From the NCBI GenBank assembly GCA_023014485.1, contig JAJOZX010008830.1:1-64000 (forward strand): 64,000 nt of DNA. Reading direction: 5' to 3'. The notes below the pieces were generated by a model. That model was not told where the DNA came from and did no database searches. It was given only the letters and a program-made list of their open reading frames with translations. Below, piece after piece: positions 1 through 10,402 of the stretch; within the stretch, counting starts at the first letter, position 1, and each line of letters opens with the position of its first letter. The stretch is from Bathynomus jamesi. Its lineage: Eukaryota; Arthropoda; Malacostraca; Isopoda; Cirolanidae. A program made the position numbers and the translations under genes.

Positions 1-862
1 AAGTGGTGGAAAGCCTTAACGAGATCTATTTTACTGAAGATAGATTTGCCGTGGAGAAGAGAAGTAAAGTCTTGGACATTTGGTACCGGATATCGGTCCG
101 GGATGGTTGTCGAATTCAAAAACCGGTAATCCCCACATGGTCTCCAGTCTCCTGACTTCTTCTGGACCAGGTGTAGGGGAGAGGACCAACTGCTTTTGGA
201 AGGTCTTATTATCCCAAGATCATCATAAGCTGGAATTCCGATTTGGCAGCTTTCAGTTTGTCCGGGGCAAGACGTCTGGGTTTTGCAAACACAGGGGGAC
301 CTTTTGTTGTAATGTGATGGGTAATGGTGTGCTTAATGGTATCACCCATCTGCATCGGTTGAAGAATTCCTGGATATCGCTGGAAAAGGCACTGGTACAT
401 GGAATTAGGGGGAACGAGGGAAAGTGCAGAGTTCGAGGCGTCCGGAAGGGCAACCTGTTTGGCAAGAACAGAAAGCAGTGTGGCCTGGTCGCATAAGCGT
501 CGCTTGTCAAGATCCACCAGGAGTTTGAAATGCTGGAGGAAGTCAGCGCCGATTATGGGATGCTGCACTTGAGCACAGATGAAAATCCACTTGAAGGATC
601 GGTGAAGGCCCAAGTTTAGTTCACGCGACTGAGTACCGTACGTGGGTATGCGTGAACCGTTAGCAGCGTATAGAGGCGGAGATTCCGAGTGCGTATGACC
701 AGATTTTTGAGGGAATACACTGACTGACGCTCCGGTATCGACCAAGAAATTGACACCAGAGTTCCTGTCCTTTATGAATAACAGGTTGGCAGTGCGAGTA
801 CTAGACGCCATTAGGACTCGCTGCTGGGGTTTTCCGACGAAAAATTGCAAGGGGAGATGCAC
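1..862 (-). pseudogene. pol: gypsy pol fragment: aspartic protease and start of reverse transcriptase (second copy)
   Basis: Reading leftward from 862 the protein begins MHLPLQFF and reaches a retropepsin active site (VDTGAS, residues 41-46) followed by the linker to the RT domain. The reading frame breaks at about 213, where one base is missing relative to the sister copy (compare 4770-4777), so a short wrong-frame tail ends at 209. The RT sequence continues in another frame to position 1 and is cut by the window. It belongs to the Ty3/gypsy Pol polyprotein, which makes cDNA in a cytoplasmic particle. The frameshift means this copy cannot make Pol as it stands. Confidence 0.85.
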
Positions 863-1004
863 TTCCTAGCCTTCTTTCCAAATTTCGAGTGGTAGAAGCA
901 GATCTTCCCGGAACTCGAACGATGCCTCTTCGTAAATCTTGACCGAGAATGGCTTCTTTGCCGTTGATTTTGTAGCAGAGAACAAACGTGGTTGAGTTGT
1001 TGAC

Positions 1005-1571
1005 TTAACTCTTCACTTTCAACTCCAGTTCCGATTGTGTGTTCACGTTGTTGACCGGAGCTGTGTCAATCTCCACTACTTTGTCGGCAGTTTCTGCTAG
1101 TTTATCAACTGGAGTAGCAGGATCCATAGTGGCCAAGACACGCTGAGCTGATGGAGGAAGTTTCTGCAAGAACAACTGTCTAAAGATGTCCTTATCGAAG
1201 GTTTGTGCGCGTTCGCCTAGAGCGCACTGCATAGCCCTCAGCATTTGAGTGGGCTTACGGTCTCCAAGTTCTTCTTTTGAGATTAACTGATGTAGTTTCT
1301 CACGCTCGGAGACAGTGGTGCGGCACAGGATGGCAGACTTCAGATCGTTGTATGGGTCCTCACTCGTGGAAGTAGACACGATGACGTCACGGACTTCAGA
1401 GATGATGCTCGCTGGTAGAGAGGACAAAACATGATCGTATTTCGCTGCTAGCGGTGATCCTTCCCAAGTTGAATTGTGATTCCACTTGGTGGAACCAAAT
1501 AAATGGATCACCCGGCCAGAAGACGGGGAGCTTTACGCTCAAGTGGGAGATGGCACCAGCGTCGTCAGGCA
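1005..1571 (-). pseudogene. gag: gypsy gag fragment (second copy)
   Basis: This is the same gag as at 5366-6129. It begins MPDDAGAISHLSVKLPVFW at 1571, and a capsid-like helical region follows. Frame changes near 1440 (indel beside the sequence gctgctagc) and near 1010 split it. The zinc-knuckle part lies out of frame below 1005. Gag is the structural particle protein of the retroelement. The start was chosen because the same methionine opens gag in both copies and lies just inside the leader. Confidence 0.8.
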
Positions 1572-1639
1572 TCTTTCCTATGCTTGCTGACGTACAAGCA
1601 AGACGACAAGTTCCCAACGAAGGAGTGGAGGTTGAGACG

Positions 1640-1830
1640 AGCGCAGGCACAGAGCGCACGGGCAGGGGTGAGGGGCAGAGGGCACGAGCGACATTACAGT
1701 CTGGTCCTAGTCGCTCGGGTGAAGGGGTGATGGGCACGAACGACGTTACAGTCTGGTCCTAGTCGCTCGGGTGAAGGGGGTGATGGGCACGAACGACGTT
1801 ACAGTCTAATCCTAGTCGTTCGGGTAAAAG
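1640..1830 (-). repeat. Tandem repeats in the gypsy leader
   Basis: Three imperfect units of about 50-60 bp, each with cagtctggtcctagtcgctc-like sequence and a GGGTGAAGGGG run, stand between the LTR/primer site and gag. The same array occurs in the other copy at about 6200-6390. Small indels in the G runs distinguish the two copies. Tandem leader repeats in an untranslated region are an element-specific mark. Confidence 0.75.
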
Positions 1831-1857
1831 GGGGGAATCCAACTCCGGGTCACCAAT

Positions 1858-2320
1858 TGTTGGTTTACGTCGTCGTCGTCGGCCTAGGCAAGCTACGGCT
1901 TGGGACCGTAGCGCATCTATCCGGTATAGGTTAACCTGGATGATGTAGCCATAAGCACTGCCGCTAGTTAAGTGCCAACCAGTGATTATCTCACTAGCCG
2001 TATTGAGTCCGTTAGGCGAAACTGCGACAGTACCAAAGGTGGAAAATATAACCCTTGGTTTTCTATTATTTATTTGTAAAATGGACATGGTATTAGATTA
2101 AAATAAATATTTGAATATAAATAATTAACTGACAATTGTGATATATAATTAATTATGTTTACATACAATAAAATAATATAGTATACATAAAATTAGTATT
2201 AATGTGGTTCACAATTGAATTATAATGGGGTAACTAATTTAAAATGAATTTATACTATTCCGAAATTCAAGACGGTAAAATTAACATTTACTTGAAACTA
2301 AAATAAGAGTATTCACTACA
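1858..2320 (-). repeat. gypsy LTR, shared between two tandem copies
   Basis: This 463-bp block starts TGTTGG and ends CTACA on the plus strand, so it has the TG...CA termini of an LTR. It matches 6418-6880 with very few differences. On the element strand it starts TGTAGTGAATACTC. It is bounded by a purine-rich tract on one side (2321-2335) and a primer-site-like sequence on the other (1840-1857), so it serves as 3' LTR for one copy and 5' LTR for the next. Confidence 0.92.
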
Positions 2321-5300
2321 CACTCCCCCACCAGAGAGGAAGTTCAAAGAGTTCCGAACGACACAGATTTCCCTGGACCTTTTTGGTAGCTACATGTACC
2401 TCGCTTAAGGTTGATTCCAAAAACGCAGGCTTAAGACGATCGATAGAAACCTTGTCGACCTTGGAACCGCGCTGGATGAGAAATGATTTGCGCGTACGTC
2501 GGAGAACTTCATAGGGCCCGTCATATGGACATTGGAGAGGCCGTTTTGGGAGAGGTACACGAACGAAAACGTGGGTGCAAGATTGGAGGGCTGGGGAAAC
2601 AAAGATGTTCTGTTGGCTAGTCAATCGAGGGGGAACAGGCTGAAGGGACTGCATGTGAGAGGAAAGTGTTTGAGCGAATTCCGTAGGATCACATGACTTA
2701 TCCCCTGCAGTGAAGTAGCCACCTGGTAGCCGCAGTGTTGTTCCATAGACTAGTTCAGCCGCTGTAGTCTTCAGATCACTCTTAAATGCAGAGCGAATAC
2801 CAAGCAACACGAGTGGAAGCTTATCCATCCAATGGGAGTCTTCGTGACACATAAGGGATGACTTCAGCTGGCGATGGAAGCGTTCGACGAGGCCGTTAGC
2901 TTGCGGATGATACGCACAGGTATGCGCATGTACTGTACCCAACAAGCTGGTAAACTTCTTCCAAAGCGAAGACTCAAATTGGCGACCTTGGTCAGTGATG
3001 ACTTTTGTCGGCAATCCAAATCTTGATACCCATCCATGAAGAAAGGCTCTTGCAACAGTGTCCGCTTGGATATCAGGAAGTGGGATGGCTTCAGGCCATC
3101 TGGAAAAGCGGTCGAGACAGGTGAGCAGATAACGTTGGCCTTGAATCACTGGAAGAGGGCCAACAATGTCTACATGAATTACCTCAAATCGCTGGGATGG
3201 GGCGGAAATGCGTCAAAGGGGGACCTGGTGTGCCTTTGGACTTTGGCACGCTGGCAGGCAAGGCACGTTTTGGTCCAATGTTTGACATCCTTCCGCATCG
3301 AGGGCCAAACAAAGCGAGAGGTAACCAGGTGTTGCGAAGCACGGATACCAGGATGGGAGGGCTTATGAAGATCCGTGAAGACTGCTTGTCTGTGACATGG
3401 AGGGACATAAGGGCGAATAGCAGCTGTTGATACGTCGCAATAGAGGGGCACAGACAATCCTGGCATACTCATTTTCTTGAGGGAAAGTGAGTGAGTGGAG
3501 TCTTCTCTGAGCAGGTCTTGTAGTTCCGATCCTTATCTTGATCCTGTGCAATAGCATTCCACAGTGTAGAGCTGAGGGTAACAGAAGTAATCTCTATTCT
3601 TGAAAGTGCATCCGCTGGAGTGTTCAAGACACCTTTGATGTGGCGGATATCTGTGGTAAATTGCGAGATATAATCGAGTTGCCTGATGACTCTGGGAGAG
3701 TGGTTACAGCTGTTTTTATTGAAGACAGTGACCAAAGGTTTGTGGTCGGTAAAAACACAAAACTCTCGGCCTTCAAGGAAATGTTGAAAATGCTTCACGT
3801 TTAAGTAAATAGCAAGAAGTTCACGTCCGAAAGCACTATAACGCGTTTGGGCTGGCTGCAGCTTTTTCGAGTAAAACGCGATGGGTGCTTGTTGACCGTT
3901 AATGGTTTGTTCCAACACCCACCGATCGCAACATCTGATGCATCGACCGTCAGAGTTAGGGGGGCATCACTGATAGGAAATGACAGAGACAATGCACTAT
4001 TGATAGCATTTTTGGCATTGTCGAACGCCTGTAAACTATCGCTACACCATAACAATTTCGTTACCTTGCGTTTGTGTGTGATCATAGCGTGTAGAGGAGC
4101 AAGAACACTGGCACAGTTTTTAATGAACTTGTGGTAATAATTTACCAAACCTAGAAACCGACGTAACTCACGCTGATTATTTGGCATAGGGTAATTTTTT
4201 ATCACTTCACACTTGTCCTGAAGGGGGGTAATTCCGTGCTGCGAAATCGTGTGACCAAGAAATTCCAAGGTTGGCTGTGCAAACACACACTTAGATGCAT
4301 TAATAGTAACACCGTATTGTTCTAAGCGTTGAAAGAGGAGTGAAAGATGTTCCTTATGTTCCTCTTCCGTTGAGCTGGCCACAAGCAAATCATCGATGTA
4401 GGCATAAACAAAGTCTAAGCCTCTGGTGACCTCATCTATAAACCTCTGAAAGGTTTGCGCAGCATTCCGTAGCCCGAACGGCATCTTCACAAATTCGAAT
4501 AACCCAAATGGTGTACAAACTGCAGTCTTGGGAATATCCGAAGGCTCTACGGGAATGTGGTGGAAAGCCTTAACGAGATCTATTTTACTGAAGATAGATT
4601 TGCCGTGGAGAAGAGAAGTAAAGTCTTGGACATTTGGTACCGGATATCGGTCCGGGATGGTTGTCGAATTCAAAAACCGGTAATCCCCACATGGTCTCCA
4701 GTCTCCTGACTTCTTCTGGACCAGGTGTAGGGGAGAGGACCAACTGCTTTTGGAAGGTCTTATTATCCCAAGATCCAGCATAAGCTGGAATTCCGATTTG
4801 GCAGCTTTCAGTTTGTCCGGGGCAAGACGTCTGGGTTTTGCAAACACAGGGGGACCTTTTGTTGTAATGTGATGGGTAATGGTGTGCTTAATGGTATCAC
4901 CCATCTGCATCGGTTGAAGAATTCCTGGATATCGCTGGAAAAGGCACTGGTACATGGAATTAGGGGGAACGAGGGAAAGTGCAGAGTTCGAGGCGTCCGG
5001 AAGGGCAACCTGTTTGGCAAGAACAGAAAGCAGTGTGGCCTGGTCGCATAAGCGTCGCTTGTCAAGATCCACCAGGAGTTTGAAATGCTGGAGGAAGTCA
5101 GCGCCGATTATGGGATGCTGCACTTGAGCACAGATGAAAATCCACTTGAAGGATCGGTGAAGGCCCAAGTTTAGTTCACGCGACTGAGTACCGTACGTGG
5201 GTATGCGTGAACCGTTAGCAGCGTATAGAGGCGGAGATTCCGAGTGCGTATGACCAGATTTTTGAGGGAATACACTGACTGACGCTCCGGTATCGACCAA

Positions 5301-5417
5301 GAAATTGACACCAGAGTTCCTGTCCTTTATGAATAACAGGTTGGCAGTGCGAGTACTAGACGCCATTAGGACTCGCTGCTGGGGTTTTCCGACGAAAAAT
5401 TGCAAGGGGAGATGCAC
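2316..5417 (-). pseudogene. pol: gypsy pol: protease, RT, RNase H, integrase, with frameshifts
   Basis: From 5417 leftward: retropepsin motif VDTGAS at residues 41-46; RT with the YIDD catalytic box at about residues 340-343; RNase H beginning [11 protein letters not shown]. The frame shifts near 3915 and continues through RNase H (3918-3469). A second shift lies near 3480, then the integrase zinc finger (two H, then CLAC; 3472-3179). A third shift lies near 3180, then the integrase core with D (VDIVGP), D (ITDQGRQF) and E (GLVERFHR) to a stop at 2316. The last codons (LWWGSV) are encoded by the polypurine tract and the stop lies inside the LTR. Ty3/gypsy Pol copies particle RNA into DNA and inserts it. 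With at least three breaks it is a pseudogene, unless some shifts are assembly errors. Confidence 0.9.
2321..2335 (-). promoter_or_regulatory. Polypurine tract (plus-strand primer)
   Basis: On the minus strand the sequence GGTGGGGGAGTG directly abuts the LTR start. This is where the primer for second-strand DNA synthesis lies in LTR elements. It fixes the element orientation. Confidence 0.75.
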
Positions 5418-6129
5418 TTCCTAGCCTTCTTTCCAAATTTAGCGTGGTAGAAGCAGATCTTCCCGGAACTCGAACGATGCCTCTTCGTAAATCTTGACCG
5501 AGAATGGCTTCTTTGCCGTTGATTTTGTAGCAGAGAACAAACGTGGTTGAGTTGTTGACTTAACTCTTCCACTTTCAACTCCAGTTCCGATTGTGTGTTC
5601 ACGTTGTTGACCGGAGCTGTGTCAATCTCCACTACTTTGTCGGCAGTTTCTGCTAGTTTATCAACTGGAGTAGCAGGATCCATAGTGGCCAAGACACGCT
5701 GAGCTGATGGAGGAAGTTTCTGCAAGAACAACTGTCTAAAGATGTCCTTATCGAAGGTTTGTGCGCGTTCGCCTAGAGCGCACTGCATAGCCCTCAGCAT
5801 TTGAGTGGGCTTACGGTCTCCAAGTTCTTCTTTTGAGATTAACTGATGTAGTTTCTCACGCTCGGAGACAGTGGTGCGGCACAGGATGGCAGACTTCAGA
5901 TCGTTGTATGGGTCCTCACTCGTGGAAGTAGACACGATGACGTCACGGACTTCAGAGATGATGCTCGCTGGTAGAGAGGACAAAACATGATCGTATTTCG
6001 TCTGCTAGCGGTGATCCTTCCCAAGTTGAATTGTGATTCCACTTGGTGGAACCAAATAAATGGATCACCCGGCCAGAAGACGGGGAGCTTTACGCTCAAG
6101 TGGGAGATGGCACCAGCGTCGTCAGGCAT
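5366..6129 (-). pseudogene. gag: gypsy gag
   Basis: The protein starts MPDDAGAISHLSVK at 6129. A frame change near 6000 (extra base in gtctgctagc) separates the first 40 or so residues from the main 205-residue body starting at 5983. The body has a helical capsid-like region (LLSSLPASIISEVRDVI onward), a basic RSHSRSRFTKRHR stretch and a zinc-knuckle-like [14 protein letters not shown]. Such a knuckle is usual in Gag of arthropod gypsy elements and binds RNA. The C-terminus overlaps the start of pol (5417) by about 50 bases, consistent with translation of Pol by frameshifting. Confidence is high for gag identity and moderate for the exact start. Confidence 0.82.
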
Positions 6130-6397
6130 CTTCTCCTATGCTTGCTGACGTACAAGCAAGACGACAAGTTCCCAACGAAGGAGTGGAGGTTGAGACGAGC
6201 GCAGGCACAGAGCGCACGGGCAGGGGTGAGGGGCAGAGGGCACGAGCGACATTACAGTCTGGTCCTAGTCGCTCGGGTGAAGGGGGTGATGGGCACGAAC
6301 GACGTTACAGTCTGGTCCTAGTCGCTCGGGTGAAGGGGGTGATGGGCACGAACGACGTTACAGTCTAATCCTAGTCGTTCGGGTAAAAGGGGGGAAT

Positions 6398-6417
6398 CCA
6401 ACTCCGGAGTCACCAAT
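6398..6417 (-). promoter_or_regulatory. Candidate tRNA primer-binding site
   Basis: On the minus strand, two bases after the LTR end, TGGTGACTCCGGAGTTGG begins with TGG, the complement of a tRNA CCA end. The equivalent site beside the other LTR reads TGGTGACCCGGAG. The exact primer tRNA was not identified. Confidence 0.55.
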
Positions 6418-6880
6418 TGTTGGTTTACGTCGTCGTCGTCGGCCTAGGCAAGCTACGGCTTGGGACCGTAGCGCATCTATCCGGTATAGGTTAACCTGGA
6501 TGATGTAGCCATAAGCACTGCCGCTAGTTAAGTGCCAACCAGTGATTATCTCACTAGCCGTATTGAGTCCGTTAGGCGAAACTGCGACAGTACCAAAGGT
6601 GGAAAATATAACCTTGGTTTTCTATTGTTTATTTGTAAAATGGACATGGTATTAGATTAAAATAAATATTTGAATATAAATAATTAACTGACAATTGTGA
6701 TATATAATTAATTATGTTTACATACAATAAAATAATATAGTATACATAAAATTAGTATTAATGTGGTTCACAATTGAATTATAATGGGGTAACTAATTTA
6801 AAATGAATTTATACTATTCCGAAATTCAAGACGGTAAAATTAACATTTAACTTGAAACTAAAATAAGAGTATTCACTACA
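6418..6880 (-). repeat. gypsy 5' LTR
   Basis: This 463-bp LTR is the partner of 1858-2320, with the same TG...CA ends and the same internal order. It is the upstream LTR because gag follows it on the minus strand. Confidence 0.92.
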
Positions 6881-7600
6881 AGTGTATTCAGAACTTTGTC
6901 CAGCCTATTTTTAAACATATTTACACTTTGGCTTGAAACAACCTCTGAGGGAAGTTGGTTCCAGATATTAATTATTTTATGTAGGAAATTACTGCAGATG
7001 GGGGTAAAAAATGTTTTAATTCCAATTTAAAACCATTATTTCTTGTCGGATTGTTATTAAATGAGAATAATTGGTACTTTTGCATTATCCTCCCAACACT
7101 AATTTTTTTTTATAATGGAAGGAAAATAAAGTACGTTAGCAAAACACTTGCGGCGGGCTGTTTTTAACCTAACCTAACCTAACCTAACCTAATCCCAACA
7201 CTAATTTTTTTTATAATGGAAGGAAAATAAAGTACCATAACCAAAACCAAACCAACATTATATAAAAAAATTAGTGTTGGGAGAATAATGCAAAAGAACC
7301 GAATAATTCCCTGTAGTCTACCATGTATATTCCACTGAGCATCTGGAAAACTTGAATAAGCCGACCTCGCAACCTCCTGATCTCTAAAATAAACAGATTT
7401 AAGCGTTCTAATCTTTGCTGGTAGTTTTGCAGTCTCAGTGAAGGGATCATCAGTTTTGTGGCCCTTGCTTGTGCCCTTTCTAACCTTTCCATATCTTTCC
7501 GAAGGGACGGAGACCAAAATTGTACATAATACTCGAATTGAGGTCTAACTAGTGATTTGTAAAGAGACAGTATAATCTCCTCGTTTCTAAATTGGAACTG
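6881..7600 (-). pseudogene. CR1/L2-type retrotransposon 3' end (RT C-terminus)
   Basis: Reading leftward from about 7595 the translation gives QFQFRNEEIILSLYKSLVRP, then RKDMERLERAQARATKL and LRGRLIQVFQ. Close to 6960 it gives the typical end WNQLPSEVVSSQSVNMF. This is the conserved tail of ORF2 after the RT in CR1/L2 elements, and it matches the other copy in this window at 36283-36819. Stops, frame changes and an internal rearrangement (7092-7300) break it. The gypsy LTR begins where it stops, so the gypsy element landed inside it. Confidence 0.8.
7092..7300. repeat. Interstitial telomeric repeat inside a duplicated and inverted 42-bp block
   Basis: Positions 7166-7192 are five AACCT units plus AA, the arthropod telomere motif. 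A 42-bp block (cccaacactaattt... ending aaagtac) occurs directly on both sides (7092-7134 and 7194-7235). Its start recurs inverted at 7261-7285. The block interrupts the CR1/L2 fragment. Confidence 0.8.
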
Positions 7601-7609
7601 TTTTATTAA

Positions 7610-7902
7610 TATAACTTTTTATTATAACTTGTATAATCTCGTTATCTCTGAATAAAATTACGTTCACCTTCGGCCACGTTATCACACTATTGTTGTTTGA
7701 CCACCACCACCACCACCACCACCATCTGGGTCGATTCGGCACCACCTTCATTATGGTCACCGGGGACCCTTCACCAGCGTCACTTAATTTCGCTGATCTA
7801 TTCTAATGGAACGCGATGTTGCGACGTGGCCATCAAGTAATTTCTCTGGACGCATTAAAAAGTGTGGGAACAAAATATGCATCTAAAAATGATGTTAGAG
7901 TG
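7610..7902. other. No gene seen; (ACC)n trinucleotide run
   Basis: An (ACC)8-like run lies at about 7700-7723. I see no long reading frame and no repeat partner elsewhere in the window. Confidence 0.5.
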
Positions 7903-8072
7903 AGGCCCATGGTGTAATGGTATCGCATCTGACCGGCAATCGGAAGATCCCGGGTTCGATTCCAGGGTGGTTACCTCATTTTTTCATTTGTTTCGTTCTC
8001 TCTCTCTCGTCTTGCGCGGAATATCTCCTATACAAGCGTCGTTCTTTACGATATATATATATATATATATAT
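7903..8072 (+). mobile_element. tRNA-derived SINE
   Basis: An A box (ATGGTGTAATGGTATCGCAT) and a B box (GGGTTCGATTCC) stand at tRNA spacing. The head is related to the SINE heads at 53268 and its two inverted relatives, including the shared CTGACCGGCAAT. The tail passes into (AT)n at 8051. This is RNA polymerase III promoter structure. It is not an intact tRNA, because the acceptor arms do not pair well. Confidence 0.7.
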
Positions 8073-8076
8073 AATT

Positions 8077-8514
8077 TAGTGGTGGACCGGATGTCAGTTT
8101 TTCAACATCTGCGGATGCGGATCTTTAATTTCAATATCCGCGGATGCGGATGCGGATATTTAGTTAATCTATCAATATAATATAGAATTATGAATATATG
8201 ACATAATTTTTCAAATTTCGTGATATTACTATTATAATAGTAATAATAATAACTTTCGCAAGAGTTTCAGCCACAGTGGAGTACGCACAGCGGCACAGGC
8301 AGTGTTTGTTGATTTAATGGTATTTATATTTTGAGGTTTATATATTTGTTTGTTCATTAATAATTATTAATACTTTATATGAAATGTGCATGACTGGGCC
8401 TTATAAGCTACTTTATAAGCTAATTTAATTGTAAATTGCATAATTTATTAGAGGTAATATCCGCATAACATCCGCAGTCAGAAGTGCGGATGCGGATGTT
8501 AAGACTCTACGAGG
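8077..8514. mobile_element. hAT-like non-autonomous fragment with GCGGAT word arrays
   Basis: The left end TAGTGGTGGACCGGATG resembles the end of the hAT element at 27476 (TAGTGATGGATCGA). Clusters of GCGGAT and its complement stand near both ends (8110-8157 and 8459-8500), with AT-rich filler between. The right terminus is missing where the Tc1 remnant starts, and no target duplication was found. Confidence 0.6.
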
Positions 8515-9350
8515 TTGTGCATGTACTGAACATCGATTTGCTGTCACTCGTTCATCAGCCGGTCCCGAAGTTCTGCCAGAGTCCGTGGGTGTCTATTCCT
8601 GCGCTTCACTTTCTGTTTCCAGCCTGAACAACACCTTCGACGCATTCAGGATTAAAGGCTTCATTGGACCTGCGATGTACTCGTCGCCTCCCATCATTGG
8701 AGAACAAACAAAAACGGGACTCATCGGACCAAATTACACGTTTCCAATCTGCCACAGTCCAGTTTTTGTGCCTCTGAGCCCATTTATAACGTGCCAATTT
8801 GTGACTTGCTGTTAACAGCGGCCTCTTCCGTGGTACCCTGCTCCAGATGTCCATCGCATGCAGTTCTCGTCGCAATGTCCGTTCGGAAATTGGTCGCTGG
8901 AGAACCTCATTGGTTTCTTGGAGCAATTGTTCTCTGGTTTGAAAACGATTTGCAGTTACTAGACGAGAAACATGGCGGCGGCCCCTATTGTCGAGAATTG
9001 TTTTCCGGCCACAGTTACGCCGTCGATTGTCAGTTGATTGCGAACTACACCACTCTTTGTAAACTCGCTGGACAGTACGCGTTGACACACCAACAAATTG
9101 GGCTACTTCAGACATTTTGTGTCCGATGGCTCCTTTTTGCCACTGAGTAACGTCTGCCTCACGACCCATTTTGCAGACTATATCCAACACACACTTTGTT
9201 CTTCACCACCTCACGAAACAGATCTGATCCTGTGTGCTACGTCACCGCTACTTGTCACTTACCAATGCTACATCAGCGCCCTCTGTGTGACCTTGAACTT
9301 CCTACTATCGGTGCTATTAGGGGTGACTAATTTTTTGTCCGGTGTGCTTA
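8515..9350 (-). pseudogene. Tc1-family transposase, internally deleted
   Basis: From 9190 leftward: a helix-turn-helix domain (QWQKGAIGHKMSEVAQFVG, then VSTRTVQRVYKEW), a second DNA-binding part (PISERTLRRELH), then the first catalytic aspartate in VIWSDESRF. After NPECVEGVVQAGNRK the frame ends. Near 8520-8590 the extreme C-terminus reappears in another frame (TLAELRDRLM). The stretch with the second D and the E is deleted, so it cannot catalyse transposition. A terminal-repeat-like end (CACACCGGACAAAAAATTAG on the minus strand) lies at about 9320-9350. Tc1 transposases cut and paste at TA dinucleotides. Confidence 0.88.
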
Positions 9351-9359
9351 TATATAATA

Positions 9360-10188
9360 TTATTCATAGTTGTATGTATCTATATGTGCCATAATTTCCT
9401 TTAGCCTTTATTCTAGCGTTTGTTTTAATTATATTAATTATTATTATTTTTTCTTAAGTATTGTTTATACCATGTGTGAATATTAAATTTCGTTTTCACC
9501 GGTTTGTGGCTCAGTTTTCCTTCATGTGACGAGGAAGTTACACCTGCAAAAGTTACTTGAAAATTACTGACAGAAAAACTTGCGGCAACGTTACGGGCAA
9601 ACATTATGTTAAACAAAATTACGCGTAAGTTACGTATGAGTTACTGATAAAAATTAATAAATTGTTCTGAAGGAGTTACGAGTAACAATAATTAGGGTGG
9701 GACCTCGTAGTGGGTAGGGAATTTTCCTCTTCCATCTCGCGAGAAGATGTCGGCGTTTCGTCGCTGGCATCTGTTGTCACCTTTTTATAGGATGGAGGGG
9801 GTGCCTATTGGCCTCCTTTTGGGGTTAGTAGAACCCTATTCTTACAAAGAGAGTTTGCTCTTAACGGCCGTTGAGTCCGACTGTTTCTCCTCTTCTGCTT
9901 ATGTTCTCTTTTCTCATCTTCCCCTATTCTTCATTCGTAACTTTTCTTTCTATTTAATTTTCTCTTTTTCCTGAAGAAGTAAATATGTTTGTATGGAATA
10001 AAAATTTGTAAGGTTATATATATATATATAATATCTTTAAAAACCTGCAAAGTAAAATGAGGTAATAAACGCAAAGGTTGTGAAATGAAATTGGAATTTG
10101 GAATTTCACTTTGAAATAGAATTCAGAAAAATACAAAATAAAATATTAAAATGCAAATTTTTCATATTTTAAAAGAAGTTATCATAAC
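9360..10188. other. No recognised feature
   Basis: No coding or repeat family was recognised. A 75-codon frame at 9747-9974 lacks any known motif. A short (TA)n run lies at 10015-10030. Confidence 0.4.
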
Positions 10189-10196
10189 CTTATAAA

Positions 10197-10394
10197 CAGA
10201 GCTGGGCACTTGCGGCATATTTTGCGGTACTGCGGTACTGCGGTACTACCGCAAACCGGAACCGCATAACGCAGTACCGCAAAGGATCGCTGAAAGTACC
10301 GCAGTACCGCTACCGCATTCAAATTTCCGCGTACCGGTTTGGTAGTGCGGTAGTACCGCAGTACCGCAAAATATGCCGCAAGTGCCCAGCTCTG
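10197..10394. mobile_element. hAT MITE, 198 bp, built from GCGGTACT words
   Basis: The ends are inverted repeats (CAGAGCTGGGCACTTGCGGC and its complement). The flanks are a perfect 8-bp target duplication CTTATAAA at 10189-10196 and 10395-10402, the hAT signature. Nearly the whole element consists of GCGGTAC/GTACCGC words and can fold on itself. It sits in a pre-existing 19-bp tandem duplication (gttatcataaccttataaa). Confidence 0.9.
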
Positions 10395-10402
10395 CTTATA
10401 AA

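Larger units (their letters stand above)
1..1857 (-). mobile_element. Second Ty3/gypsy copy, truncated by the window edge
   Basis: The first 1.86 kb repeats positions 4557-6417 almost base for base: protease, start of RT, gag and leader in the same order and on the same strand. It begins immediately beside the LTR at 1858-2320, so that LTR is the 3' LTR of the downstream element and at the same time the 5' LTR of this copy. The copy runs off the left edge inside the reverse transcriptase, so its full length is unknown. Small indels separate the two copies, for example one base near 213-216 and several near 1440. The layout is LTR-internal-LTR-internal in tandem. Confidence 0.9.
1858..6880 (-). 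mobile_element. Ty3/gypsy LTR retrotransposon, about 5.0 kb
   Basis: The element has two near-identical 463-bp LTRs (1858-2320 and 6418-6880). The order gag, protease, RT, RNase H, integrase on the minus strand is the Ty3/gypsy order. The LTR similarity points to a fairly recent insertion. Pol has at least three frameshifts, so this copy is not autonomous as sequenced. The right end interrupts a CR1/L2 fragment that resumes at 6881. No target duplication can be tested because the other outer end lies outside the window. Confidence 0.93.

Noticed and set aside
80..496. Plus-strand frame of 138 codons over the gypsy pol
   Set aside because: It lies opposite the protease/RT coding strand and has no motif of its own.
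7915..7975. Functional tRNA gene
   Set aside because: A and B boxes are good, but acceptor pairing is poor and the body continues into a SINE tail.
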